From: Bacillus subtilis
GTDB taxonomy: Bacteria > Bacillota > Bacilli > Bacillales > Bacillaceae_C
Reading direction: 5' to 3'
Length of the DNA stretch: 64,000 nt
NCBI RefSeq assembly: GCF_008764245.1
Contig: NZ_VTQV01000015.1
Span: 22,296-86,295 of the forward strand
The notes beneath the pieces are model-generated. The model ran no database searches, was not told the DNA's origin, and worked only from the letters and a program-made list of their open reading frames with translations. Numbering within the stretch: position 1 is the stretch's first letter; each line of letters begins with the position of its first letter. This document shows, piece after piece, positions 1 to 8,050 of the stretch. The position numbers and the translations under genes are program-made.

Positions 1-61
1 TGAAGTAGCGATTCCTCAATATGTGCAATATATGAAACAACTTGAAAGTGAGGGGGAATAG
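1..61 (+). CDS. C-terminal end of an unidentified gene (partial)
   Basis: An open frame enters from the left edge in frame 2 and ends at TAG 59-61. Only the last 19 residues, EVAIPQYVQYMKQLESEGE, are visible, too few to name a family. A terminator-like hairpin follows directly, which supports this being a true gene end. Confidence 0.5.
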   Translation, partial: EVAIPQYVQYMKQLESEGE

Positions 62-70
62 AAGAAAACT

Positions 71-104
71 AGCAGAGCCATAGACTAGCTCTGCTTATTT
101 TTTT
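71..104 (+). terminator. Rho-independent terminator between convergent genes
   Basis: Perfect 8-bp stem AGCAGAGC (71-78) / GCTCTGCT (88-95) with a 9-nt loop, followed by TATTTTTTT. It ends the gene entering from the left. It overlaps the stop codon of the convergent AraC-type gene and could also serve that transcript, although the U-tract on the other strand is poor. Confidence 0.75.
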
Positions 105-909
105 GTCCCAGATCACGATATTGCTTTGGCGACATATTTGTTGCATTTTTAAACGCTCGATAAAAGGTTGACAATGTTTCATAGCCAACCTCAAAACAAA
201 TGGTAATGATTTCTTTGTCGGTTTCCCTTAATAATTTTTTTGCTCTTTCTACTCGTATTTCCATCAAATATTGTATCGGTGTTTTTTGATAGGTTTCTTT
301 AAAAATTGTATTCACATAGCGGACAGAAATCCCTAATTTATCGGCGATATCATTAGCAGTAAGTGGTTCATAGTAATGGGTATCAATATAACTTTGGATT
401 GTCTCTGTCCGTAAACTATTTTTATCTAAAATTCTCGTTCTTTCTACTAACCTCGTAAGAGTTAATAAGATATGTAATAAATGAATTTTCAACGCCCAGC
501 CAGATAAAGGATCGTCGCTTGTTTGTTCATAAAGCATTTTCCTTAGTTGTTGCCTTAATTCACTGCTTGCGATCAGATCGGGAGTGAAAAATCTAGAAGT
601 ATGGAAGAAGCGATGATGAAGCTTATGCTCCCCAAAATGACCCAAAGACTCAATATCAAAAGCTAATACAAGTAAAGTTAAGCTTGTCTGTGAAAAAATA
701 GAATGAGAAGTGAAAGGCGCTAGAAAGGTCCCTTGGTCTTTTTCTATTTTATGTTTTTGATCATTAATAAGGATCATTCCTTCTCCTTCAATGGCATATA
801 GAATTTGATGAATATCATGATGATGGACGTTTATGACATCACCTGCTTTATGTCTACTTTCGTAAAGATAGGCACCCCATTGCGGTAGCTGAATTTTCCT
901 CAAAGTCAT
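85..909 (-). CDS. AraC family transcriptional regulator with N-terminal cupin domain
   Basis: A 274-residue regulator. The N-terminal half is a cupin-like effector domain with a His-rich stretch (VHHHDIHQILYAIEGEG). The C-terminal 100 residues hold the two AraC helix-turn-helix motifs (NDIADKLGISVRYVNTIFKE, then FEVGYETLSTFYRAFKNATN and SPKQYR). The start is placed at MTLRKIQLP because GGGGAG lies at proper distance; an upstream ATG adds 16 residues without such a site. It is divergent from the sugar gene run beginning at 1072, so it is probably that operon's substrate-responsive activator. The ligand is unknown. Confidence 0.9.
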   Translation of the reverse strand: MTLRKIQLPQWGAYLYESRHKAGDVINVHHHDIHQILYAIEGEGMILINDQKHKIEKDQGTFLAPFTSHSIFSQTSLTLLVLAFDIESLGHFGEHKLHHRFFHTSRFFTPDLIASSELRQQLRKMLYEQTSDDPLSGWALKIHLLHILLTLTRLVERTRILDKNSLRTETIQSYIDTHYYEPLTANDIADKLGISVRYVNTIFKETYQKTPIQYLMEIRVERAKKLLRETDKEIITICFEVGYETLSTFYRAFKNATNMSPKQYRDLGQKNKQS

Positions 910-1071
910 TCTTTTCTCCCCTTGAACTAACATGAAAGTATATTTAAATTTTACCATATTTGTTAGGAAAACAGTTCCGAAATTAAGAATCCTTTTCCTA
1001 TTTTCATAAGAAGTATGTATTAAAAACGGTTAAACTAAATGTAAATTGTGCTAAAGAAGGATGGGATAAAT

Positions 1072-2220
1072 TTGAAGCATACTATTGGAATCATTATGAA
1101 TGGAGTAACGGGAAGAATGGGGACGAATCAACATTTAATTCGTTCGATTGTCGCGATACGCGAGCAAGGTGGGGTTCAACTAGCGAATGGTGATGTGATT
1201 ATGCCGGATCCGATTTTAGTTGGTCGAAACGAAGAAAAATTAAAAACCCTTGCAGATAAGTATAATATCGAGCGATGGAGCACAGATCTGGATGCCTGTC
1301 TTGCAAACCAAGAAGATCCAATTTATTTCGATGCTCAAACAACGGTCCGTCGGGCAGATAGTATCAAAAAAGCCATTGCAGCAGGAAAGCATATTTATTG
1401 TGAAAAACCGACTGCCTCAAACTTGGAAGAGTCTTTAGAATTGGCAAAACTTGCAAGAGAAGCTGGGGTTAAAAATGGCGTTGTTCAGGATAAATTGTTC
1501 TTACCTGGTTTGTTAAAATTAAAAAGATTAATAGATTCGGGGTTTTTTGGAGAAATATTGTCAGTAAGGATGGAATTTGGCTATTGGGTGTTTGAAGGAG
1601 ACTGGCAAGAATGTCAACGTCCATCATGGAATTATCGCAAAGAAGATGGCGGTGGAATGGTTGTTGATATGTTCGCCCACTGGCGTTATGTTCTGGATAA
1701 TTTATTTGGTAACGTCAAGGCTGTTTCCTGCTATGCGACGACTCATATTCCCAAAAGAGTGGATGAACAAGGGAATGAATATACTTGTACTGCTGATGAC
1801 GCCGCCTACGGAACCTTTGAGCTTGAAGGGGGGATTATTGCACAGGTGAATTCTTCTTGGGCTGTTCGAGTAGATCGTGATGACTTGTTGACAATCCAAG
1901 TGGATGGAACTGAAGGAAGTGCAGTTGCTGGACTTAGAGATTGTAAGACACAGCATCGTGTCAATACACCAAAGGCTGTATGGAACCCTGATATTGAAAA
2001 TCCACATGATTTTACAGCGCAATGGGAAAAGGTGCCAGCCAATCAAGAATTCGATAACGCCTTTAAAATTCAATGGGAGAAATTTTTAAAGCATGTTGTG
2101 GCAGATGAAGCATTCCCATGGGACTTATTAGAAGGTGCAAAGGGAACACAATTATCTGATCTTGGACTGAAATCTTCGAAAGAAAGATGCTGGATTGACG
2201 TGCCTGAACTTAAAATTTAA
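1072..2220 (+). CDS. Gfo/Idh/MocA family NAD(P)-dependent oxidoreductase
   Basis: The N-terminus is a Rossmann fold (IGIIMNGVTGRMG). The family motif EKP appears in YCEKPTASN, and the C-terminal domain has DGGGMVVDMFAHWRYVLDNL with the conserved Asp and His of the active site. Members oxidise a sugar or cyclitol hydroxyl to a ketone with NAD(P). It is the first gene of a five-gene, same-strand run. The start is placed at TTG 1072 because AAGGATGGG precedes it; a GTG at 1048 is an alternative. The substrate cannot be read from sequence. Neighbouring isomerase and DapA-fold genes suggest a keto-sugar route (inference). Confidence 0.88.
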   Translation: MKHTIGIIMNGVTGRMGTNQHLIRSIVAIREQGGVQLANGDVIMPDPILVGRNEEKLKTLADKYNIERWSTDLDACLANQEDPIYFDAQTTVRRADSIKKAIAAGKHIYCEKPTASNLEESLELAKLAREAGVKNGVVQDKLFLPGLLKLKRLIDSGFFGEILSVRMEFGYWVFEGDWQECQRPSWNYRKEDGGGMVVDMFAHWRYVLDNLFGNVKAVSCYATTHIPKRVDEQGNEYTCTADDAAYGTFELEGGIIAQVNSSWAVRVDRDDLLTIQVDGTEGSAVAGLRDCKTQHRVNTPKAVWNPDIENPHDFTAQWEKVPANQEFDNAFKIQWEKFLKHVVADEAFPWDLLEGAKGTQLSDLGLKSSKERCWIDVPELKI

Positions 2221-2234
2221 GGAGGGGAGAATAG

Positions 2235-3395
2235 ATGGTTTCTATCCAATTACCAACGGCCGATGGGTCATTATACACGTATAAGCTAAATGAGGCATCA
2301 TCTTTTGCTATTCCTGAAAAACCCTTTCAAAGTAGGGTAGCCTTTTCTGCAGCACATGTTGTTTGTGATCCACTTGCGAATACGGATCCATTAAACAACG
2401 CCCAAATCGATTGGGAGGGAACGCTTGCCTATCGCCATCACTTATGGTCCCTTGGATTAGGCGTTGCGGAGGCAATGGATACAGCCCAGAGAGGGATGGG
2501 ACTAAACTGGGAAATGGCCAAGGAACTTATCTTAAGATCAGTGGCCGAAGCAAAATCAGTCAATGGAAGAATTGCTTGTGGCGCTGGTACTGATCATTTA
2601 TTACCCGGGAAAGAAGTGACCGTTGAGGACTGTATCCAAGCCTATGAAGAACAGTGTGAGTTTGTCGAAGCTGCTGGTGGACAAATTATTTTAATGGCGA
2701 GTCGAGCTCTAGCCGCCTGTGCCAAAAGCCCGGAAGATTATGAAAGGGTATATAATCATATCTTACAGAAGGTTTCAAAGCCTGTTATATTGCACTGGCT
2801 CGGAGATATGTTTGACCCCGCTTTAACTGGATACTGGGGACATACGGATTTGGATCAGGCGATGGATGTAGTTTTAAGAATCATCCATGCAAATGCGGAT
2901 AAAGTCGATGGAATTAAAATATCTTTATTAGATGAAGAGAAAGAAATTTCAATGAGACGTAAGCTTCCTGAAGGTGTAAAAATGTACACTGGGGACGACT
3001 TTAATTACGCGCGTCTTATTCAGGGCGACGAATTAGGTTACAGTCATGCTCTATTGGGTATTTTTGATGCGATTGCTCCTGCCGCAGCTGCTGCCTTACA
3101 TGCATTAGACGAAGGAGATTTACGAACGTATCATCAACTTCTTGAAAAGACCGTGCCTTTATCAAGACATATTTTCCAAGCGCCGACGTATGCGTATAAA
3201 ACGGGAATTGTTTTTATGGCCTATTTAAATGGTCATCAGTCCCATTTCCGAATGATTGGGGGAGCGGAAGGTTCTCGATCATTGCTCCATTTATCCGAAT
3301 TATTTGTGTTAGCTGATCAAGCTGGTTTACTTACAAATCCAGATTTAGCTGTCAAAAGAATGAAGCTTGTCACGGAATTATCAGGGATCGTTTAG
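2235..3395 (+). CDS. DUF993 family protein (dihydrodipicolinate synthase-like TIM barrel)
   Basis: A 386-residue protein of the DUF993 type, often annotated as dihydrodipicolinate synthase family protein. Recognisable stretches are AHVVCDPLANTDP near the N-terminus and HWLGDMFDPALTGYWG in the middle, followed by DKVDGIKISLLD, which contains the lysine expected of a class I aldolase-type Schiff base. Its reaction is unassigned; an aldol cleavage or dehydration of a keto-sugar acid would fit (inference). RBS GGAGGGGAG lies 14 bp after the preceding stop, so it is in the same operon as the Gfo/Idh and isomerase genes. Confidence 0.85.
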   Translation: MVSIQLPTADGSLYTYKLNEASSFAIPEKPFQSRVAFSAAHVVCDPLANTDPLNNAQIDWEGTLAYRHHLWSLGLGVAEAMDTAQRGMGLNWEMAKELILRSVAEAKSVNGRIACGAGTDHLLPGKEVTVEDCIQAYEEQCEFVEAAGGQIILMASRALAACAKSPEDYERVYNHILQKVSKPVILHWLGDMFDPALTGYWGHTDLDQAMDVVLRIIHANADKVDGIKISLLDEEKEISMRRKLPEGVKMYTGDDFNYARLIQGDELGYSHALLGIFDAIAPAAAAALHALDEGDLRTYHQLLEKTVPLSRHIFQAPTYAYKTGIVFMAYLNGHQSHFRMIGGAEGSRSLLHLSELFVLADQAGLLTNPDLAVKRMKLVTELSGIV

Positions 3396-3405
3396 GAGGT
3401 AGAAG

Positions 3406-4227
3406 ATGAGTTCTTTACAAAATATTGATCGATTAAGTTTAAATCAAATTACGACAGATCCTTGGAGCTTAAAAGAAGCCGTTGAAGGATGCGTTCGCGC
3501 TGAAGTGCCTTGGATTGCGATATGGCGGCACAAAATTGAAGAGATTGGTTTGAAAGAAAGTAAGAAAATCATCCAAGATGCGGGAATAAAAGTTTCTAGT
3601 ATTTGCCGTGGCGGTATGTTTCCAGCAGCAACGAAGCTTGAGCGTCAACAAAGAATAGAGGATAATCGCAGAGCGATTGATGAAGCAGCTGAGTTAGGAG
3701 CGGAAACGCTTGTTTTAGTGTGTGGTCCCGCACCTGATAAAGATCTTGTCGCTGCACGTGAAATGGTTGCTGAGGGAATTGACCAAATTGTTCCTTATGC
3801 GAAAGAGCGAGGAGTCAAGCTTGGAATCGAGCCACTCCATCCTATGTATGCAGCCGAGAGATCTGTCATTGTTTCTTTGGCACATGCGAATGATTTAGCA
3901 GAAAAATATTCCCCAGATGAAGTAGGCGTGATTGTGGATGTTTTCCATGTGTGGTGGGATCCTGCCCTTTTTCAACAAATTTCGCGTGCGCAAGGGAGGA
4001 TTTTAGGCTACCATGTTTCCGATTGGCTCGTTCCAACTCCTGATTTATTGATGGGAAGAGGCATGATGGGAGACGGTGTCATTGATCTTAAACCGATTCG
4101 ATTGGCTGTAGAAGAAACGGGATACACAGGGCCAATTGAAGTGGAAATTTTCAATCAAAAAATTTGGGACCAACCAGGAGATGAGGTTTTAGCCTTAATG
4201 AAAGAGCGTTATTTGGAATATGTATAG
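3406..4227 (+). CDS. Sugar phosphate isomerase/epimerase family TIM-barrel protein
   Basis: A 273-residue xylose-isomerase-like TIM barrel (AP endonuclease family 2 fold). Metal-ligand-type positions are visible in LGIEPLHPMYA, VGVIVDVFHVWWDP, GYHVSDW and PIEVEIFNQ, which supply the Glu, Asp, His and Glu typical of metal-dependent isomerases and epimerases. The start ATG has GGAGG 7 bp upstream and is 10 bp after the DUF993 stop, implying translational coupling. It probably isomerises or epimerises the keto-sugar intermediate of this operon. Its exact substrate is unknown. Confidence 0.87.
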   Translation: MSSLQNIDRLSLNQITTDPWSLKEAVEGCVRAEVPWIAIWRHKIEEIGLKESKKIIQDAGIKVSSICRGGMFPAATKLERQQRIEDNRRAIDEAAELGAETLVLVCGPAPDKDLVAAREMVAEGIDQIVPYAKERGVKLGIEPLHPMYAAERSVIVSLAHANDLAEKYSPDEVGVIVDVFHVWWDPALFQQISRAQGRILGYHVSDWLVPTPDLLMGRGMMGDGVIDLKPIRLAVEETGYTGPIEVEIFNQKIWDQPGDEVLALMKERYLEYV

Positions 4228-4290
4228 ATTATGGGAGTGAGGGGGAATCCTCTCTCCCTATTTCTCATTCTGAAGAAAGAAGGCGATAGA

Positions 4291-5274
4291 ATGTTACAGG
4301 GATTATTCATTTTAGATGATGTCGATTTGATCTATGGTAGTACATATGAAGAAATTAGCCAATATGTTCACATCTATGCTCCACCCCAAACGAGGAAGAT
4401 GATTTGCGAGAACCTTGCTCTATTGGAAAAAGCGGATGTTATTTTTTCGGGATGGGGTGGCCCACGTCTAGATAAGGAATTTTTAGAAGCTGCACCAAAT
4501 CTAAAAGCTATTTTTTATGGAGCAGGATCCATTAAATATATGGTAACAGATGAATTTTGGAAACGAGATATTAAAATTACAAGTGCCTATGCAGCAAACG
4601 GTGTTCCTGTTGTCGAATATGCCCTATCTCAGATTTTATTTTCCTTGAAACGTGGCTGGCATTATGTCCTACAAATAAAAAAAGAGAAGAACTTTATTCC
4701 GAAGACAGATGTCCCAGGAGTTTACGGATCCACGGTTGGGATTGTGTCATTAGGGATGATTGGGAAAAATTTGTGTGAAAAACTGCAACCATTTGATGTG
4801 AAATTGATTGCTTATGACCCATATGTTTCGGAAGAGGAAGCGAGCAAGCTAAATGTTGAATTATGTAGCTTAGAGGAAGTTTTTGAGCGGTCTGATGTTG
4901 TATCCATGCATACCCCATGGTTGAAAGAAACGGAAGGCCTTGTTACTGGTAAACATTTCTCGTCAATGAAAGAAAATGCAACTTTTATCAATACTTCGCG
5001 TGGAGCGATTGTACGAGAAAATGAGATGATGGATGTATTGCAAAAGCGTCCTGATCTTTATGCGATATTAGATGTTACTTATCCAGAACCTCCTGTAGAA
5101 GGGTCTCCACTTTATGAGATGGAGAATGTGATTTTAACGCCTCATATTGGCGGCTCCATGGCGAATGAATGCCATCGAATGGGTGCTTATATGTTAGAGG
5201 AATTAAAACGATTTCTTGTTGGAAAAGAATTGAAATGGCAGGTCACCGAAGAAAGGTCTAAAATTATGGCGTAA
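4291..5274 (+). CDS. D-isomer specific 2-hydroxyacid dehydrogenase
   Basis: A 327-residue NAD(P)-dependent 2-hydroxyacid dehydrogenase. The nucleotide-binding fold contains TVGIVSLGMIGKNLCEKL. The catalytic residues are Arg in NTSRGAIV, Glu in YPEPPVEGSP and His in LTPHIGGS. The ATG at 4291 is preferred because AGAAGG precedes it and the family N-terminus begins here; an in-frame ATG at 4231 would add 20 residues without family character. It would interconvert a 2-keto acid and D-2-hydroxy acid, probably late in the pathway encoded by this operon (inference). Confidence 0.88.
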   Translation: MLQGLFILDDVDLIYGSTYEEISQYVHIYAPPQTRKMICENLALLEKADVIFSGWGGPRLDKEFLEAAPNLKAIFYGAGSIKYMVTDEFWKRDIKITSAYAANGVPVVEYALSQILFSLKRGWHYVLQIKKEKNFIPKTDVPGVYGSTVGIVSLGMIGKNLCEKLQPFDVKLIAYDPYVSEEEASKLNVELCSLEEVFERSDVVSMHTPWLKETEGLVTGKHFSSMKENATFINTSRGAIVRENEMMDVLQKRPDLYAILDVTYPEPPVEGSPLYEMENVILTPHIGGSMANECHRMGAYMLEELKRFLVGKELKWQVTEERSKIMA

Positions 5275-5295
5275 TATAAGGAGGGGAAGAAATAA

Positions 5296-6435
5296 ATGAG
5301 TCAGACAATTTCAGATCGACATTATTGGCTAGATAAAATGCTTCAAATAGCTGAGCATGTCCTTCAAGCGCTAGCGAATCACCAATTAAAAGAAAAGATG
5401 CCCATTGAAGGGAAATTGTCCGATCGAGATCAATATACTTATCTAGAGGCATTTGCTAGATTGATATGTGGAATGGCTCCTTGGTTGGAAACTGGGCCTG
5501 AGACTGGAGAAGAAGGGAGGCTGAGGAGGCAATATATCGAGCTTGTTCAAAAGGGAATGGATGCCGCAACTGATCCCAATTCGCCAGATTATATGAATTT
5601 TTCAAAGGGACACCAACCAATTGTGGATACAGCGTTCCTTGCTCATGCCATATTGCGAGCGCCCCAACAATTATTTCATACGCTTCCGGAAAAGGTCCAG
5701 AAAAATATCATTACAGCGCTGAAACAAACTCGTTCCCGTAAACCATTTTTTAATAATTGGCTGTTATTTTCAGCCATGATAGAAGTGACGCTTTATAAAC
5801 TTGGAGAAGAATGGGATCCCATGCGCATTGATTATGCATTGAAACAGCATGAACAATGGTATTTAGGAGATGGAATTTACGGAGATGGACCTGAATTTCA
5901 CGCTGACTATTATAATAGTTATGTGATTCAACCCATGTTGGTTGACATTATTCATACGATTGGGGATCAAGCGCAAGATTGGCAACAAATGAAGGATAAA
6001 ATCATGCGGCGAGCGGAAAGATTTGCCAGCATTCAAGAAAGGAGTATTTCTCCTGAAGGGACATTTCCGGTTATCGGAAGATCGATTGCCTATCGTTTTG
6101 GCGCCTTTCAACACTTAGCGCAGATGGCTTTGCAGCAAAGACTACCTAGCGATCTTCAACCTGCTCAAGTAAGATGCGCCCTAACGGCTGTTATCCGTAA
6201 GGTGATGGAAACAAGCGGTACATTTGATGACGAGGGATGGTTGCAGATCGGACTTTGTGGTCATCAGCCTGAATTGGGAGAAGCGTATATCTCTACAGGT
6301 AGTCTTTATTTGTGTTCCACTGTCTTCCTGCCACTTGGTTTACAAGAAACTGACCCATTTTGGATTGGACAAGCAGACTGGACAGCGAAAAAAGCATGGA
6401 GTGGACAAACCATCTCAATCGATCAAGCGCATTAA
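5296..6435 (+). CDS. DUF2264 domain-containing protein
   Basis: A 379-residue protein matching DUF2264, an alpha/alpha-barrel type family seen near polysaccharide and sugar utilisation genes. Typical blocks are YTYLEAFARLICGMAPWL near residues 50-70, FNNWLLFSAMIEVTLY in the middle and YGDGPEFHADYYNSYVIQP after it. No signal peptide, so it should be cytoplasmic. A glycan or glycoside hydrolase activity is possible by fold analogy with unsaturated glucuronyl hydrolases, but this is inference. It is last in the five-gene run, with RBS GGAGGGGAAG, and is followed by a repeat element and the convergent queT gene. Confidence 0.8.
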   Translation: MSQTISDRHYWLDKMLQIAEHVLQALANHQLKEKMPIEGKLSDRDQYTYLEAFARLICGMAPWLETGPETGEEGRLRRQYIELVQKGMDAATDPNSPDYMNFSKGHQPIVDTAFLAHAILRAPQQLFHTLPEKVQKNIITALKQTRSRKPFFNNWLLFSAMIEVTLYKLGEEWDPMRIDYALKQHEQWYLGDGIYGDGPEFHADYYNSYVIQPMLVDIIHTIGDQAQDWQQMKDKIMRRAERFASIQERSISPEGTFPVIGRSIAYRFGAFQHLAQMALQQRLPSDLQPAQVRCALTAVIRKVMETSGTFDDEGWLQIGLCGHQPELGEAYISTGSLYLCSTVFLPLGLQETDPFWIGQADWTAKKAWSGQTISIDQAH

Positions 6436-6467
6436 GTTAGACAATCATAAAGAAATCATGAATAAAT

Positions 6468-6705
6468 AAAGAGGCTGGGACACAACTAAAATGCTAAACT
6501 TCAATGACGAACAATGTATTGCCTTAGCGGAGGAAATATGCGTAGACTCCTGCGGGAAGTAAGAGTTCGGCAAGACCCCGGAAGGCAAAGCCTGAGGAGG
6601 CTTGACACTCGCCCGCGGAAAGCGAAGTATATTTCCGGAGCGAGTTTTATACACGCTAGTAGTTCGTTTTTCTTTTGGTGAAAACACTTTTGTTCCAGCC
6701 TCTTT
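6468..6705. repeat. Inverted-repeat intergenic element (family C, single copy)
   Basis: A 238-bp element bounded by AAAGAGGCTGGGACA (6468-6482) and its near-complement TGTTCCAGCCTCTTT (6691-6705), one mismatch in 15. Inside are paired blocks such as GGAGGAAATATGCG and CGAAGTATATTTCCGG. From memory, elements of this kind are widespread in Bacillaceae genomes. It fills the whole gap between two convergent genes, and its last two bases overlap the queT stop codon. A minus-strand open frame inside it is considered spurious. Confidence 0.8.
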
Positions 6706-7192
6706 ATGAAAGTAGTTTATCAAAATGAATTCTCTTATTCAGCGCTATTACAAGCGGCGCACCAATGCTCATCACAACAAATTCACCAATGGCCACTGTA
6801 ACCCAAGTAAACCAAAATGGAAAACCAAGAGCTAAATTTAGTTCAATCGCAATGATAAACATTGTAAAGCTAAATATACATGTATTAAAAATCATTCGCT
6901 TCCAAATACTTTTTATAAATTTCCCTGAAAAGATTGTAATGGATAGAGCGATAATGGATTGGCCAACCCCGAAAATAAGATCATATAATCCCAGTTCCGA
7001 AAAAAATAAATTGGCTAGAAATACGCCGATAATGATGCCAAAAATGTATTTCTTATTAAATATCACGAGATGGTTAAACATTTCAGATAAACGAAACTGG
7101 ATGTTTGTGAACCCAAATGGATGTATCAAAGCAGTCACCGCAATATAAAGTGCGCCCACAATACTGTTGATCACCAGTGTTTTAGTTTTCAT
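6704..7192 (-). CDS. queT: QueT family queuosine precursor transporter
   Basis: A 162-residue, very hydrophobic protein with about five membrane segments. The N-terminal pattern TLVINSIVGALYIAVTAL followed by NIQFRLSEMFNHLVIF is typical of QueT, the substrate-binding component of an energy-coupling-factor type importer for preQ1 or a related precursor. The assignment is backed by a preQ1-I riboswitch directly upstream. ATG 7192 is preferred over TTG 7198 because its spacing to AGGAG is better. The tRNA-modifying genes queA and tgt lie 51 kb away in the same window, consistent with salvage of the precursor. Confidence 0.92.
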   Translation of the reverse strand: MKTKTLVINSIVGALYIAVTALIHPFGFTNIQFRLSEMFNHLVIFNKKYIFGIIIGVFLANLFFSELGLYDLIFGVGQSIIALSITIFSGKFIKSIWKRMIFNTCIFSFTMFIIAIELNLALGFPFWFTWVTVAIGEFVVMSIGAPLVIALNKRIHFDKLLS

Positions 7193-7202
7193 ATTCAATT
7201 CT

Positions 7203-7248
7203 CTCCTTAGTTTTTTATCGTGGGATGGTTGCGAACCACGTCCTCTTG
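7203..7248 (-). promoter_or_regulatory. preQ1-I riboswitch controlling queT
   Basis: On the minus strand the leader shows a short stem CGTGG/CCACG (7236-7240 with 7219-7223), the conserved loop TTCGCAACC, and the A-rich tail ATAAAAAACTAAGG that forms the class I pseudoknot. The tail runs straight into the AGGAG ribosome-binding site of queT, so ligand binding should hide the site and turn translation off when preQ1 is plentiful. Confidence 0.88.
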
Positions 7249-7390
7249 AAGTTTTTTCTTGTCAAAACTATAATTTCCGCAAAACGTATTCTATCACATC
7301 CCATAAAAATTATCAGTCCCTTGATTAGTTGCACCCGATCATTTCGAATGGCATAGCTACCTTTAAAAAATATCTTGATATTTTTCGAAA

Positions 7391-7426
7391 AAAAAGAGAC
7401 AATGCAATAGAGTAAGGTCTCTTTTT
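7391..7426 (+). other. Stem-loop in the queT-ysmB divergent intergenic region
   Basis: A perfect 10-bp inverted repeat AAAAAGAGAC (7391-7400) / GTCTCTTTTT (7417-7426) with a 16-nt loop. It resembles a terminator on the plus strand, but no gene precedes it there; it may be a leader hairpin for ysmB. The rest of 7263-7503 contains the queT promoter region and no recognisable gene. Confidence 0.4.
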
Positions 7427-7503
7427 GAACAACCTCTTTTAATATTTAATGGCTAACTGCCTATGGTTCAGGATAAAAGGATGGAAGGAGTTGCTTACCT
7501 ATT

Positions 7504-7959
7504 ATGAGTAATAATGAACTCCTGCGGCGAGATGGAGAAATAATGGCAGAATTGGAGAAAGATCTTCGATATATTTCTGCCATTATAAAACAAAAAGGCC
7601 GTGTGATTTTGACCGATTATTCCATTACGCCACCTCAATTTGTTGCCTTACAATGGCTGGTGGAACAAGGAGATATGACGATTGGTGAGCTTTCAAATAA
7701 AATGTATTTGGCCTGTAGCACAACAACCGATTTAATTGATAGAATGGAAAAAAAAGAACTTGTCATGAGGGTTAGGGATCCTAAAGATCGACGAGTTGTA
7801 AGAATACATTTATTGGGAAAGGGAGAAAACATTATTGCAGAAGTGATCCGGAGAAGACAAAATTATCTGCAAGAAGTTTTAACTGACTTTTCAGATGAAG
7901 ACGTTGTACAATTAAAGGGTTTTTTAGCTAGATTACATCAAGATATGAAGGAAAAATAG
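7504..7959 (+). CDS. ysmB: MarR family transcriptional regulator
   Basis: A 151-residue winged-helix MarR protein. The DNA-binding part includes MTIGELSNKMYLACSTTTDL (recognition helix) and the wing RVRDPKDRRVVRIHL. Sequence and position beside racE match B. subtilis YsmB. AAGGAG lies 13 nt before the ATG, slightly far; a second in-frame ATG at 7543 has GGAG at better spacing and could be the true start. Ligand and targets are unknown. Confidence 0.88.
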   Translation: MSNNELLRRDGEIMAELEKDLRYISAIIKQKGRVILTDYSITPPQFVALQWLVEQGDMTIGELSNKMYLACSTTTDLIDRMEKKELVMRVRDPKDRRVVRIHLLGKGENIIAEVIRRRQNYLQEVLTDFSDEDVVQLKGFLARLHQDMKEK

Positions 7960-8050
7960 AAATGAATAGTTGCTTAATGATCAAGCAGTGGATTTCTCTA
8001 AGTGAGAAGGAGATGCATTTGAGTAACTAGATAGACAAGAGGCGGAAAAG

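Noticed and set aside
6445..6723. 92-codon open frame on the minus strand
   Set aside because: Lies entirely over the family C inverted-repeat element and its flanks, has no RBS and no family features.
6765..7148. 127-codon plus-strand frame inside queT
   Set aside because: Antisense to a well-supported transporter gene with its own riboswitch; composition is that of an antisense shadow.
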